A DNA stretch of 16,276 nt, taken from positions 1-16,276 of the forward strand of contig PYVG01000025.1 in the NCBI GenBank assembly GCA_003030745.1, written 5' to 3'. The DNA is from Pseudidiomarina aestuarii. Lineage in GTDB: Bacteria > Pseudomonadota > Gammaproteobacteria > Enterobacterales > Alteromonadaceae. Of the stretch, positions 1 to 7,260 are shown piece by piece (positions within the stretch are counted from its first letter, which is position 1; each line of letters starts with the position of its first letter). The translations under genes and the position numbers were made by a program. The notes below the pieces were generated by a model. That model did not search any database. It was given only the letters and a program-made list of their open reading frames with translations, and was not told the origin of the DNA.

Positions 1-526
1 CAATTTTAGCTTCATAGCGCTCAAACTTGTGCATCGCATCATCAATTTTGCTGCTATCAATACGCTTCTTCACTTCAAGGCGCGTGCTTGCAGAGCGTTG
101 ACGCATAATAATACTCTTCTGGCGCGCTTTCGCATCGGCTAGCTTCTCTTGCAATTGCCCAACTTCATCACCCAGGCGCTGTAAGTGCTCATCGATGCGC
201 GCAATATCCGCATTTAAACTACCTCGTTGGTCTGTCGCTTTTTGCTTCTCAACCAACGCTAACCGAGCCAGATCATCACGATCTTTACTCAATGCGAGTT
301 CAGCTTTCGCTTCCCATTCTGCAACTTCTTGTGCGAGTCGACCGGCTTGACGCTCAGTGTCTTTTTTCTCGGCAATCAAGCGCGCTGATGTAGAGCGAAC
401 TTCAACGAGTGTGTCTTCCATTTCTTGGATGATCAGGCGAACCATTTTTTCCGGATCTTCAGCCTTATCCAATAATGCATTGATGTTGGAATTCACGATA
501 TCTGTAAAACGTGTAAAGATACCCAT
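1..526 (-). CDS. pspA: PspA phage shock protein A (5' part; 3' end outside window)
   Basis: PspA is the effector and sensor of the phage shock envelope-stress response. It binds stressed inner membrane as ESCRT-III-like oligomers and, when unstressed, holds PspF inactive. The visible 175 codons start MGIFTRFTDIVNSNIN, the amphipathic N-terminal helix typical of PspA, followed by EDPEKMVRLIIQEMEDTLVEVRS and a long charged coiled coil. I recall E. coli PspA as about 222 residues, so roughly the last 45 are missing beyond base 1. The start ATG (524-526) has a GAGGA ribosome site a few bases upstream. A sigma-54 promoter lies about 60 bp upstream and pspF is divergent, the standard psp arrangement. 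pspB and pspC would be expected just outside the window. The frame is open to the window edge. Identification is very secure. Confidence 0.97.
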   Translation of the reverse strand, partial: MGIFTRFTDIVNSNINALLDKAEDPEKMVRLIIQEMEDTLVEVRSTSARLIAEKKDTERQAGRLAQEVAEWEAKAELALSKDRDDLARLALVEKQKATDQRGSLNADIARIDEHLQRLGDEVGQLQEKLADAKARQKSIIMRQRSASTRLEVKKRIDSSKIDDAMHKFERYEAKI

Positions 527-582
527 AATTATCATCCTCAAAAATTTTAAAAAGTGGTTTTGGTCACTGTCACGGTTTAATA

Positions 583-598
583 TGCAGAACCCATGCCA
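583..598 (-). promoter_or_regulatory. Sigma-54 promoter of pspA (-24/-12)
   Basis: Read on the minus strand this is TGGCATGGGTTCTGCA. It matches the sigma-54 consensus TGGCACG-N4-TTGC at the invariant GG and GC dinucleotides, with exactly 10 bases between them. Transcription would start near base 572, leaving a leader of about 45 bases before the pspA ATG. A sigma-54 promoter is what PspF-dependent activation requires. Departures from consensus are T for C in the -24 block and C for T in the -12 block. Confidence 0.85.
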
Positions 599-663
599 AC
601 TTTTAAAAAATGCTCCTAATCGCCTGTTTTATTGAGTTTTTGGCCAGTCAGGAGAAAAACAGT

Positions 664-691
664 TTGACGCCTGTCGGTAATGAAATACACT
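664..691 (+). promoter_or_regulatory. Candidate sigma-70 promoter of pspF
   Basis: TTGACG (664-669) and TACACT (686-691) are separated by 16 bp, matching 5/6 and 4/6 of the consensus hexamers. Transcription would start near 698. The -10 hexamer lies inside a candidate PspF site, consistent with autorepression. Since pspF runs straight into sapA-F and putP, this may be the main promoter for the whole eight-kilobase operon. This is inferred from motif match only. Confidence 0.5.
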
Positions 692-693
692 AA
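678..693 (-). promoter_or_regulatory. Candidate PspF upstream activating site, proximal
   Basis: The minus strand reads TTAGTGTATTTCATTA, a second copy of the TTAGTG-type motif seen at 697-713. The centres of the two sites are about 20 bp apart, roughly two helical turns, so PspF could bind both on the same face of the DNA. The site covers the candidate -10 element of pspF (686-691). That would allow PspF to repress its own transcription, as is known in E. coli. Confidence 0.55.
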
Positions 694-696
694 TAT

Positions 697-713
697 TTAG
701 CCAAATTCACTAA
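697..713 (-). promoter_or_regulatory. Candidate PspF upstream activating site, distal
   Basis: The minus strand reads TTAGTGAATTTGGCTAA, an imperfect inverted repeat (TTAG...CTAA). It closely resembles the E. coli psp activating sequence as I remember it (TTAGTGTAATTCGCTAA). It lies about 130 bp upstream of the predicted pspA start, a normal distance for a sigma-54 enhancer site, and just downstream of the candidate pspF promoter. The comparison is from memory, not from a search. Confidence 0.65.
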
Positions 714-780
714 AAACGTTTCGTTCTCGGAAATGGCAAGCTGAACGAACGCAATAATAACGATAAGTGTGGTGCTTCGC

Positions 781-1878
781 ATGAGCCGATTCCGTGATAA
801 CGACAATCTCATCGGTCAAGCTAACAGCTTTCTCCAAGTTTTAGAGCAAGTGTCACAAATTGCTCCTCTCGACAAACCTGTTCTGATTATTGGCGAACGG
901 GGTACTGGTAAAGAACTCATTGCTGCCCGGTTGCACTTTTTATCACAACGTTGGGAACAAGCCTACGTGAAATTAAATTGTGCGGCACTGAGTGAGTCGT
1001 TGCTGGAGAGTGAACTGTTCGGACACGAGCAAGGCGCTTTTACCGGCGCCCAGAAACGTCACGAAGGCCGCTTCGAGCGCGCCGATAGCGGCACCCTCTT
1101 CCTAGATGAACTCGCCAATACTTCTGCATTAGTACAAGAGAAAATTTTGCGGGTGATTGAGTATGGTGAGTTTGAACGCGTGGGTGGCAAAACCACGGTA
1201 AAGGTCGATACACGACTGATTGCTGCGACCAATGAAGACCTCCCTGAACTGGCTGCGCAAGGTAAATTCCGAGCAGATTTGTTAGATCGTCTCGCGTTTG
1301 ACGTCATCACCCTGCCACCACTGCGCGAGCGTCGTGACGATATTCTCATGTTGGCCGAACATTTTGCGATTCAGATGGCCCGTGAGCTGGGCTATGAACT
1401 GTTTAGTGGCTTTACTGAAGCCGCGCAACGCGTATTACTGGATTACCAATGGCCAGGCAATGTGCGCGAATTAAAAAATGTAGTCGAACGTTCGGTTTAT
1501 CGACTCGGAAGCGGTCAAATTCCAGTTTCAGACATTGTTTTAGACCCTTTTGATAGTCCATATCGACCCAAGCCTGCGGCACATCGAAAATCGCCGGCAA
1601 CATCCACAGATAGGTCCGCAACAGAGCGCACAGACACCCCACCAGCACCTAATGAGAAAACTGTTTCGGAAACTGTTGCCGTCGCACCGGAAATCGACTT
1701 CACTTCGAGTACTTTGGATTTTAAAGAGTTGACGGCTGACTATGAGGTTCATGTACTTAAGCAAGCGTTACAATTTGCGCAATTTAATCAGAAAAAGACC
1801 GCAGAACTACTAGGTCTGACCTATCATCAATTGCGTGGTTATTTAAAAAAGTATGCCTTACTTGAGGGACAAGCATAA
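781..1878 (+). CDS. pspF: PspF, sigma-54 enhancer-binding activator of the psp genes
   Basis: PspF is a AAA+ activator that remodels sigma-54 RNA polymerase at psp promoters. Like E. coli PspF it has no N-terminal receiver domain; PspA inhibits it directly. With the ATG at 781 (365 residues) the AAA+ domain spans about 5-256: Walker A GERGTGKE 38-45, the sigma-54-contacting loop GAFTGA 85-90, Walker B GTLFLDE 104-110. A Fis-type helix-turn-helix lies at about 325-360 (KKTAELLGLTYHQLRGYLKK). Trp58 in LSQRWE matches the tryptophan E. coli PspF uses to contact PspA. I chose 781 because the protein then begins SRFRDNDNLIGQANSF, in register with E. coli; in-frame GTG codons at 769 and 772 are alternatives, and none has a strong ribosome site. 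Odd: the Pro/Thr/Ser-rich linker (258-312) makes it about 40 residues longer than the E. coli protein. The stop codon overlaps the sapA start (TAATG). Confidence 0.96.
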   Translation: MSRFRDNDNLIGQANSFLQVLEQVSQIAPLDKPVLIIGERGTGKELIAARLHFLSQRWEQAYVKLNCAALSESLLESELFGHEQGAFTGAQKRHEGRFERADSGTLFLDELANTSALVQEKILRVIEYGEFERVGGKTTVKVDTRLIAATNEDLPELAAQGKFRADLLDRLAFDVITLPPLRERRDDILMLAEHFAIQMARELGYELFSGFTEAAQRVLLDYQWPGNVRELKNVVERSVYRLGSGQIPVSDIVLDPFDSPYRPKPAAHRKSPATSTDRSATERTDTPPAPNEKTVSETVAVAPEIDFTSSTLDFKELTADYEVHVLKQALQFAQFNQKKTAELLGLTYHQLRGYLKKYALLEGQA

Positions 1879-3545
1879 TGGGGATCCAGCGGTTGTGGCT
1901 GGTTATTGGTTGCTGCTGCGTTGTAGCAGCCTGCAGTTATCCTGAGCAGCAACCGGAGCCACTCCGACATGGACTCGTTTACTGTGCTGAGGGTAATCCC
2001 GAGAGTTTCAATCCGCAACTCGGTACATCTGGTACCACCATAGACGCGACATCGGCTCAGCTCTATGATCGCTTGATCGACTATGATGCCGAGCGGCAAC
2101 AGTTCGAGCCGGCATTAGCACTGTCGTGGCAAGCTTTAGATAACGGTCAGCGCTATCGTTTTGAGCTTCGCAAGGATGTCCAGTTTCACCAAACGCAATG
2201 GTTTACGCCAACACGGCACTTCTCGGCTGAAGACGTTCTCTTTAGTTTTAATCGATGGCTACAACCCGAGCACCCGTATCATTCAGTGGGCGGTGGTAGC
2301 TATCCATTCTTCAATTCTAGTGGTCTCATTCATTTAATTGAGCACGTTGAAGCTATTGATTCACACACCATCGATATCCATTTAGCGCAAGCTGACAGCT
2401 CGTTTCTCGCGAATATGGCCACTGACTTTGCAGTCATTCTCTCGGCCGAGTATGGCGCCAATTTGCTGCATGCGAGTACGCCAGAAGCTATTGATCGACA
2501 ACCCGTAGGTACTGGACCTTTTCGTTTCGTCGAGTTTCGCAAAGATATCAGTATTCGTTATTACCGGCATGAAAACTATTGGCGCAAACCTCCCGGAATT
2601 CGCCAACTGGTGTATACCATTACACCCAACGCCAACAAACGCATGTTGAAGCTACTCACCGGTGAATGTGATGTTATTCCTTATCCGTTGGTCGACAAAT
2701 TAGCCGAATTCTCGACCGATACAGAAATAGAAGTGCAATCGGCGGTTAATCCCAATATCGCCTTTTGGGCTTTTAATACGGAACGGCCACCCTTCGACCA
2801 ACCGCTGGTCCGTCAAGCGCTAGCACATGCGATTAATCGTCCCGCTATTATTCAGACCATTTACGATGGTAACGCACGTCTAGCAACCGGCGTCTTGCCA
2901 GAAACCTCATGGGCGTTTAGTGAAGAAGACCAAACCTATCCGTTTGATCCAGAGCGAGCCCGCGCACTACTGGCTGAAGCTGGCTATGCCGATGGCTTTT
3001 CGATGTCAATTTGGGCCATGCCCGTGCAACGCGCCTACAATCCGAATGCTGAGCGTATGGCGGAACTGATTCAGTCTGATTTAGCGCGGGTCGGTATCAG
3101 CGCAACGATGGTGACCTATGAATGGAACACATTCCGGCGTCGGTTAGCCAATGGCGAACATGACAGCGTCTTGATTGGTTGGGTTGCCGATAATGCCGAT
3201 CCGGATAATTTTTTCCGACCCATCTTGAGCTGTGCCGCAAAAGCATCGGGTAACAATCGAGCCAATTGGTGTGACCCCGAATTTGATCAATTGTTGATTG
3301 ATGCCATCAGTGCGACGAACCGCGATCAACGCGTTAATCTATATCAAGATATTGAGCGAGCAATCACGCAAGCTGTGCCGCTAGTCCCCATTGCCAACTC
3401 GTTGCGGTTTCAAGCACAACGAGCCGACATCGAAGGGGTTGAATTACCGCCCTATGGTGGGCTCAGCTTTCGCCGTGCAAGTCGAATTCAAGAACCACAA
3501 CCAACTACAGATCAGCCTGTAAACGTAACGGAGGAGCAACCATGA
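1878..3545 (+). CDS. sapA: SapA-type solute-binding protein of the Sap ABC transporter, predicted lipoprotein
   Basis: This family 5 (peptide/nickel/dipeptide type) substrate-binding protein is 555 residues, against about 547 in E. coli. Diagnostic stretches shared with SapA include WFTPTR, DRQPVGTGPF, LLTGECDV and DPDNFFRPILSCAA. Sap transporters have been tied to antimicrobial-peptide resistance, potassium and haem uptake, and putrescine export in E. coli; the substrate here cannot be read from sequence. The N-terminus MGIQRLWLVIGCCCVVAACS has a short basic start, a hydrophobic core and a lipobox ending at Cys19. That predicts a lipid-anchored protein, whereas I recall E. coli and Haemophilus SapA as soluble periplasmic proteins with a signal peptidase I site. 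Ser at +2 favours release to the outer membrane. GAGGG at 1864-1868 lies 9 bases before the ATG, and the ATG overlaps the pspF stop by one base. Confidence 0.94.
   Translation: MGIQRLWLVIGCCCVVAACSYPEQQPEPLRHGLVYCAEGNPESFNPQLGTSGTTIDATSAQLYDRLIDYDAERQQFEPALALSWQALDNGQRYRFELRKDVQFHQTQWFTPTRHFSAEDVLFSFNRWLQPEHPYHSVGGGSYPFFNSSGLIHLIEHVEAIDSHTIDIHLAQADSSFLANMATDFAVILSAEYGANLLHASTPEAIDRQPVGTGPFRFVEFRKDISIRYYRHENYWRKPPGIRQLVYTITPNANKRMLKLLTGECDVIPYPLVDKLAEFSTDTEIEVQSAVNPNIAFWAFNTERPPFDQPLVRQALAHAINRPAIIQTIYDGNARLATGVLPETSWAFSEEDQTYPFDPERARALLAEAGYADGFSMSIWAMPVQRAYNPNAERMAELIQSDLARVGISATMVTYEWNTFRRRLANGEHDSVLIGWVADNADPDNFFRPILSCAAKASGNNRANWCDPEFDQLLIDAISATNRDQRVNLYQDIERAITQAVPLVPIANSLRFQAQRADIEGVELPPYGGLSFRRASRIQEPQPTTDQPVNVTEEQP
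3530..3536 (+). promoter_or_regulatory. Ribosome binding site of sapB
   Basis: GGAGGAG lies 5 bases before the sapB ATG, inside the last codons of sapA. It is the strongest Shine-Dalgarno match in the operon and fixes the sapB start at the ATGA overlap. Confidence 0.75.
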
Positions 3546-4573
3546 TTCGCTATACATTGCGACGCGTTGTCTTATTTCTGTTTACGTTGTGGTTGTTAAC
3601 CTTATTTCTGTTCGCGCTCAATTTCTCCTTCCCAGGTGACCCGCTGACAAACATGACCGGTATCGCAGACAACACCAGCGAGGCTTATCGACTAGCCGCT
3701 GAACAACGTCAGTTTGGTGGTACTCTCATTGAGCAGTACTTAGGCTTTATCCAGCAACTCATTCAAGGTAACTGGGGGCAGTCCCTAGTTACCGAACGGC
3801 CGGTATTCGAAGACGGTTTAACCGCTCTCGGGGCGTCGTTAGAATTAAGTTTACTGGCCATGTTGGTTGCCTTTGTGTTTGGCGCACCGTTAGGTATTTA
3901 CGCCGCGATTCAACAACGCGGCTTCTTGGACCGTGTGATTATGGGCTCTGGTCTCAGCGCCTATTCAATCCCCGTTTTCTGGCTGGCGCAGCTGTGTATC
4001 CTCTTATTTGCCGTGAAGCTTGGTTGGGCACCGATTTCGAGCCAAATTAATCCGCTCTACGATGTGCCGACGACCACAGGCGCAATATTGATCGATATCA
4101 GTATTTCCGACTACGAATATAAGCAAGCCGCATTGCGAGACGCACTGAATCACTTATGGCTGCCGGTCGCAGTGCTCGCCATCATGCCATTGACTATGTT
4201 GATGCGGATTACACGCAACGCGATGTTAGATGTACTGTCACACAATTACATTCGTGCCGCACGAGCACGAGGCTTAAGTGAAACTCGCATTTTGCTCCGG
4301 CACAGTATTCCGAACTCCATGCAGCCGGTGGTGCGCCAGTTAGGCCTGCAATTTAGTATGTTGATGAGTAACCTGATTGTGACCGAGGTCATTTTTAATT
4401 GGCCCGGCGTTGGCAGTTGGTTGGTCAAAGCAATCTATGAGCGCGACTATCCGGTTCTGCAAGCAGGACTCCTGATGTTTGCAACGCTGATTCTTTTCGT
4501 CAATGTAGCCGTCGAACTCTTCCACGCTTGGCGTTACCCACAGGTTCGTAAGGAGTTGTATGCCGAGCACTAA
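3542..4573 (+). CDS. sapB: SapB-type ABC transporter permease
   Basis: This is one of the two inner-membrane channel subunits of the Sap transporter (DppB/OppB class). The 343-residue protein opens with a hydrophobic helix (about 8-28). A periplasmic segment follows (about 30-95) with the family motif FPGDPL, then five further hydrophobic stretches. The cytoplasmic coupling (EAA) loop is RAARARGLSETRILLRHSIPN at about 238-258, with the expected glycine; it docks on the ATPases. NWPGVGSWLVKAI near 286-298 is another DppB-family signature. It is about 20 residues longer than E. coli SapB (321). The start ATG shares four bases (ATGA) with the sapA stop, implying translational coupling. A 14-base overlap with sapC follows. 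Confidence 0.94.
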   Translation: MIRYTLRRVVLFLFTLWLLTLFLFALNFSFPGDPLTNMTGIADNTSEAYRLAAEQRQFGGTLIEQYLGFIQQLIQGNWGQSLVTERPVFEDGLTALGASLELSLLAMLVAFVFGAPLGIYAAIQQRGFLDRVIMGSGLSAYSIPVFWLAQLCILLFAVKLGWAPISSQINPLYDVPTTTGAILIDISISDYEYKQAALRDALNHLWLPVAVLAIMPLTMLMRITRNAMLDVLSHNYIRAARARGLSETRILLRHSIPNSMQPVVRQLGLQFSMLMSNLIVTEVIFNWPGVGSWLVKAIYERDYPVLQAGLLMFATLILFVNVAVELFHAWRYPQVRKELYAEH

Positions 4574-5456
4574 TATTTATTATCAGTATCGCGAACCATC
4601 GCCTCTGCGTGCCATTTGGGTGTTAATGAATAACAACCCTTTTGCAGTTGCGGCACTTTACGTGTTTGGCTTTATTTTACTGGTCATGCTGCTATCACCG
4701 ATTATTGTGCCGCACGACCCCGACTACCAATATGCTGATGCCGTGTTGCAGTCTCCATCGTGGCAGCAAGATGGACAAATTCGTTTTCTGTTCGGCACCG
4801 ATGACTTGGGGCGCGATCTACTCTCACGCATTATTGCGGGCTCAGTCTACAGTCTGGGCTACCCAATTCTGGCGGTATTTATTGCGGCAGTCATCGGCAG
4901 TAGCATTGGCGCTTGGGCAGGTATGAGTCGGGGCGTTCAGTCCTCGACTCTCAATCACCTACTCGACGTTATTCTGTCGATTCCGTCGTTACTACTAGCC
5001 TTGGTGATTATCGCAATTGTAGGGCCATCGCTGTTTAATGTGATGATTGCCATCACACTGGTGTTGATTCCGCAGTTCATTCACAGCGTCCACAATGCAA
5101 TATATGAAGAGCGTTACAAAGAGTATGTGACCGCGTCGCGCCTCAACGGTTGCAGCCGCTGGTATATTCTGACGCGTGTTATCGCGCCCAATATTACCAC
5201 TGTGATTGTCATGCAAGTGACCATTGCCTTGTCCACAGCAATCCTCGACATTGCTGCACTGGGCTTCCTTGGCCTTGGTGTGCAATCCCCAGCACCTGAG
5301 TGGGGATCGATGCTGGCGCGTAGCCTCGATCAAGTCTACCTCTCACCATGGACAATGATTTTGCCGGGAATCGCCCTATTTTTGACGATTTTGGCCATCA
5401 ACGTGCTCGGCGATAGTATTCGAGCCGCTATCCAAGAACGGGTTCGTAGCTCATGA
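4560..5456 (+). CDS. sapC: SapC-type ABC transporter permease
   Basis: This is the second membrane subunit of the Sap transporter (DppC/OppC class), 298 residues against 296 in E. coli. A cytoplasmic N-terminus and first helix (about 28-50) are followed by the DppC hallmark FGTDDLGRDLLSRII (78-92) and five more hydrophobic stretches. The EAA coupling loop is EYVTASRLNGCSRWYILTRVIAPN at about 188-211, followed by the conserved LGFLGLGVQSPAPEWGSML. AAGGAG at 4551-4556 lies just before the ATG, inside the 3' end of sapB, supporting this start and the 14-base overlap. The stop overlaps sapD as ATGA. Confidence 0.94.
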   Translation: MPSTNIYYQYREPSPLRAIWVLMNNNPFAVAALYVFGFILLVMLLSPIIVPHDPDYQYADAVLQSPSWQQDGQIRFLFGTDDLGRDLLSRIIAGSVYSLGYPILAVFIAAVIGSSIGAWAGMSRGVQSSTLNHLLDVILSIPSLLLALVIIAIVGPSLFNVMIAITLVLIPQFIHSVHNAIYEERYKEYVTASRLNGCSRWYILTRVIAPNITTVIVMQVTIALSTAILDIAALGFLGLGVQSPAPEWGSMLARSLDQVYLSPWTMILPGIALFLTILAINVLGDSIRAAIQERVRSS

Positions 5457-6448
5457 GTATTTTAGATATTCGCAATCTCACTATCGAACTCGAAACATCA
5501 GCCGGCGTGGTGAAAGTAGTCGATAAACTGAGCCTACAAATTGCCGAAGGCGAAATTCATACCTTGGTTGGTGAATCAGGCTCCGGTAAAAGTTTACTCG
5601 CGAAGGCAATTCTCGGTTTTATTAATCCGCGTTGGCGGATCACAGCCGACCGATTGTGGTGGCGCCATTATGACCTACTCGCTCTGAATCCAGCGCAACG
5701 TCGACTGGTAACCGGCCGCGACATGGCCATGATTTTTCAGAATCCGGGCAGTTACCTCGACCCCAATTCCAAGGTGGGTGAACAACTTCGTGAATTGATT
5801 CCAGCGGGCGAACTGAAGGGACTCTACTTGCGTCGAAAAGCTGACCGACAAACACGCGCAGAACGATTACTGCATCGCGTCGGCATTAAAGAAGCCAAGA
5901 GCATCATGGACTCCTACCCTTACGAACTTTCCGAGGGCTTGGCACAAAAAGTCAGTATCGCAATGGCTATCGCGCACAATCCGAAGTTGTTAATTGCAGA
6001 CGAACCTACCACTGCGATGGAGCCCAATACTCGCGCACAAATTTATCGCTTACTGGCCAAGCTAAGCGCGAGTCAGAGCATGTCCATCTTAATGATCACC
6101 CAAGATTTGACGTCCATTATTCCAGAAAGTCAGCGTATTTCACTGGTGTACTGCGGACAATTGATGGAGGCAGGTCCAACTGAGACTGTCCTCACCAAGC
6201 CGGCACACCCGTATACAGAAGCAATGTTGAGCATGAGCTTATTCGGTCAAACTGCGGCACCCAAAACACGATTACCCACGCTCACGGGGGCCATTCCGAC
6301 ATTGCAGCATTTACCGATTGGCTGTCGCTTAGGTCCACGTTGCCCTTATGCTCGCCAAGCTTGCGTGAATACACCACGATTGAGCAAAGTGAAGCAGCAA
6401 CAGTACGCCTGTCATTTTCCAATTATCGAGGTCGCTAGTGATGACTAA
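5453..6448 (+). CDS. sapD: SapD-type ABC transporter ATP-binding subunit with degenerate motifs
   Basis: This ATPase powers the Sap transporter together with SapF (331 residues, against about 330 in E. coli). Walker A is GESGSGKS (40-47), the Q-loop glutamine is Gln96, and Walker B is LLIADE with Asp183-Glu184. Two ATP-site motifs depart from the canonical forms. The signature LSGGQ is LSEGL (159-163); E. coli SapD as I recall it is also degenerate here (LTEGE). The H-loop histidine is replaced by glutamine (ITQDL, Gln217; codon CAA at 6101-6103), where I recall E. coli SapD having SHD. The C-terminal extension (about 280-322) is the oligopeptide-transporter type. It carries four cysteines, C291-x5-C297-x6-C304-x15-C320, a spacing suggestive of a metal or iron-sulfur site. 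The gene is coupled to sapC by ATGA and overlaps sapF by 8 bases. Confidence 0.94.
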   Translation: MSILDIRNLTIELETSAGVVKVVDKLSLQIAEGEIHTLVGESGSGKSLLAKAILGFINPRWRITADRLWWRHYDLLALNPAQRRLVTGRDMAMIFQNPGSYLDPNSKVGEQLRELIPAGELKGLYLRRKADRQTRAERLLHRVGIKEAKSIMDSYPYELSEGLAQKVSIAMAIAHNPKLLIADEPTTAMEPNTRAQIYRLLAKLSASQSMSILMITQDLTSIIPESQRISLVYCGQLMEAGPTETVLTKPAHPYTEAMLSMSLFGQTAAPKTRLPTLTGAIPTLQHLPIGCRLGPRCPYARQACVNTPRLSKVKQQQYACHFPIIEVASDD

Positions 6449-7256
6449 GCTACTCGAACTAAAGAATGTATCGAAGTACTACGTACATAAAGATGGCTGG
6501 CTGCCGGGGCGCAAAATTTGTGCACTCGAACCTCTCACATTAACGCTCGAACGTGGCGAGACTCTTGCTATTATGGGGGAAACGGGTTCAGGTAAATCTA
6601 CTATAGCCAAACTCATTGCTGGTGCTGAAAAGCCCTCCACGGGTGAAATCTATCTCAATGGACAACTCTTAGATCCTCGTAATTACCGCCAGCGCAGTCG
6701 TCATATTCGGATGATTTTCCAAGACAGTTTACGCTCGCTCAATCCGCAAACGACTATTGGACGGCAATTATCGGAAGCCCTCCTCTTTAATACTACTTTG
6801 ACGAGTGAGGAGCAGCGTGACCACGTCATGTTGACACTGCGTAAAGTGGGTTTATTGCCTGATCATTATCACTTCTATCCACATATGCTTTCGAGTGGAC
6901 AACAGCAACGGGTCTGCATCGCTCGTGCCATTATCGTAGACCCACAGATCATCGTTGCCGATGAAGCCTTTGTTTCGCTCGATCCATCCATTCGAGCTCA
7001 AATCATTAATTTGATTTTAGATCTTCAGGACGATATGAGTATTTCGTTCATTTTCGTGTCGCATTCGGCGGAGATCGTGAAACATGTCGCAGACAAGATC
7101 TTGATTATGCATCATGGTAAACTAGTCGAGTTTGGTTCAACTCAAACGATGATGTTACAGCCTCAAGAACAATTAACACGGTTGCTGTTGCAAACCGATT
7201 TGCAAAACAACGTCACGGCTGCAACATCGTCATCACACTCAACAACACAGGAGTAA
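6441..7256 (+). CDS. sapF: SapF-type ABC transporter ATP-binding subunit
   Basis: This is the second ATPase of the Sap transporter (271 residues from the ATG at 6441; about 268 in E. coli). Walker A GETGSGKS is at 46-53, Q-loop Gln94, a near-canonical signature LSSGQ at 150-154 (QQQRVCIARAI follows), Walker B IIVADE with Glu175, and a standard H-loop VSHS with His208. All catalytic motifs are therefore present, unlike in SapD. It lacks the cysteine-bearing C-terminal extension of SapD, as usual for this family. I chose the ATG because MTKLLELKNVSKYY aligns with E. coli SapF and GAGG lies 9 bases upstream. A GTG at 6438 in the same frame is a possible alternative. The stop precedes the putP TTG by only 4 bases. 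Confidence 0.93.
   Translation: MTKLLELKNVSKYYVHKDGWLPGRKICALEPLTLTLERGETLAIMGETGSGKSTIAKLIAGAEKPSTGEIYLNGQLLDPRNYRQRSRHIRMIFQDSLRSLNPQTTIGRQLSEALLFNTTLTSEEQRDHVMLTLRKVGLLPDHYHFYPHMLSSGQQQRVCIARAIIVDPQIIVADEAFVSLDPSIRAQIINLILDLQDDMSISFIFVSHSAEIVKHVADKILIMHHGKLVEFGSTQTMMLQPQEQLTRLLLQTDLQNNVTAATSSSHSTTQE
7249..7253 (+). promoter_or_regulatory. Ribosome binding site supporting the putP TTG start
   Basis: AGGAG ends 7 bases before the TTG at 7261 and overlaps the last codons of sapF. There is no in-frame ATG nearby (the ATG at 7256 is in another frame), so this site decides the TTG start. Confidence 0.65.
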
Positions 7257-7260
7257 TGCT

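Noticed and set aside
357..635. 92-residue plus-strand frame over the start of pspA
   Set aside because: It runs antisense through conserved PspA coding sequence and through the sigma-54 promoter.
541..660. Possible IHF site between the PspF sites and the pspA promoter
   Set aside because: The stretch is AT-rich, but no clear WATCAANNNNTTR match is present on either strand.
4995..5333. 112-residue minus-strand frame opposite sapC
   Set aside because: Shadow of the conserved permease; no independent support.
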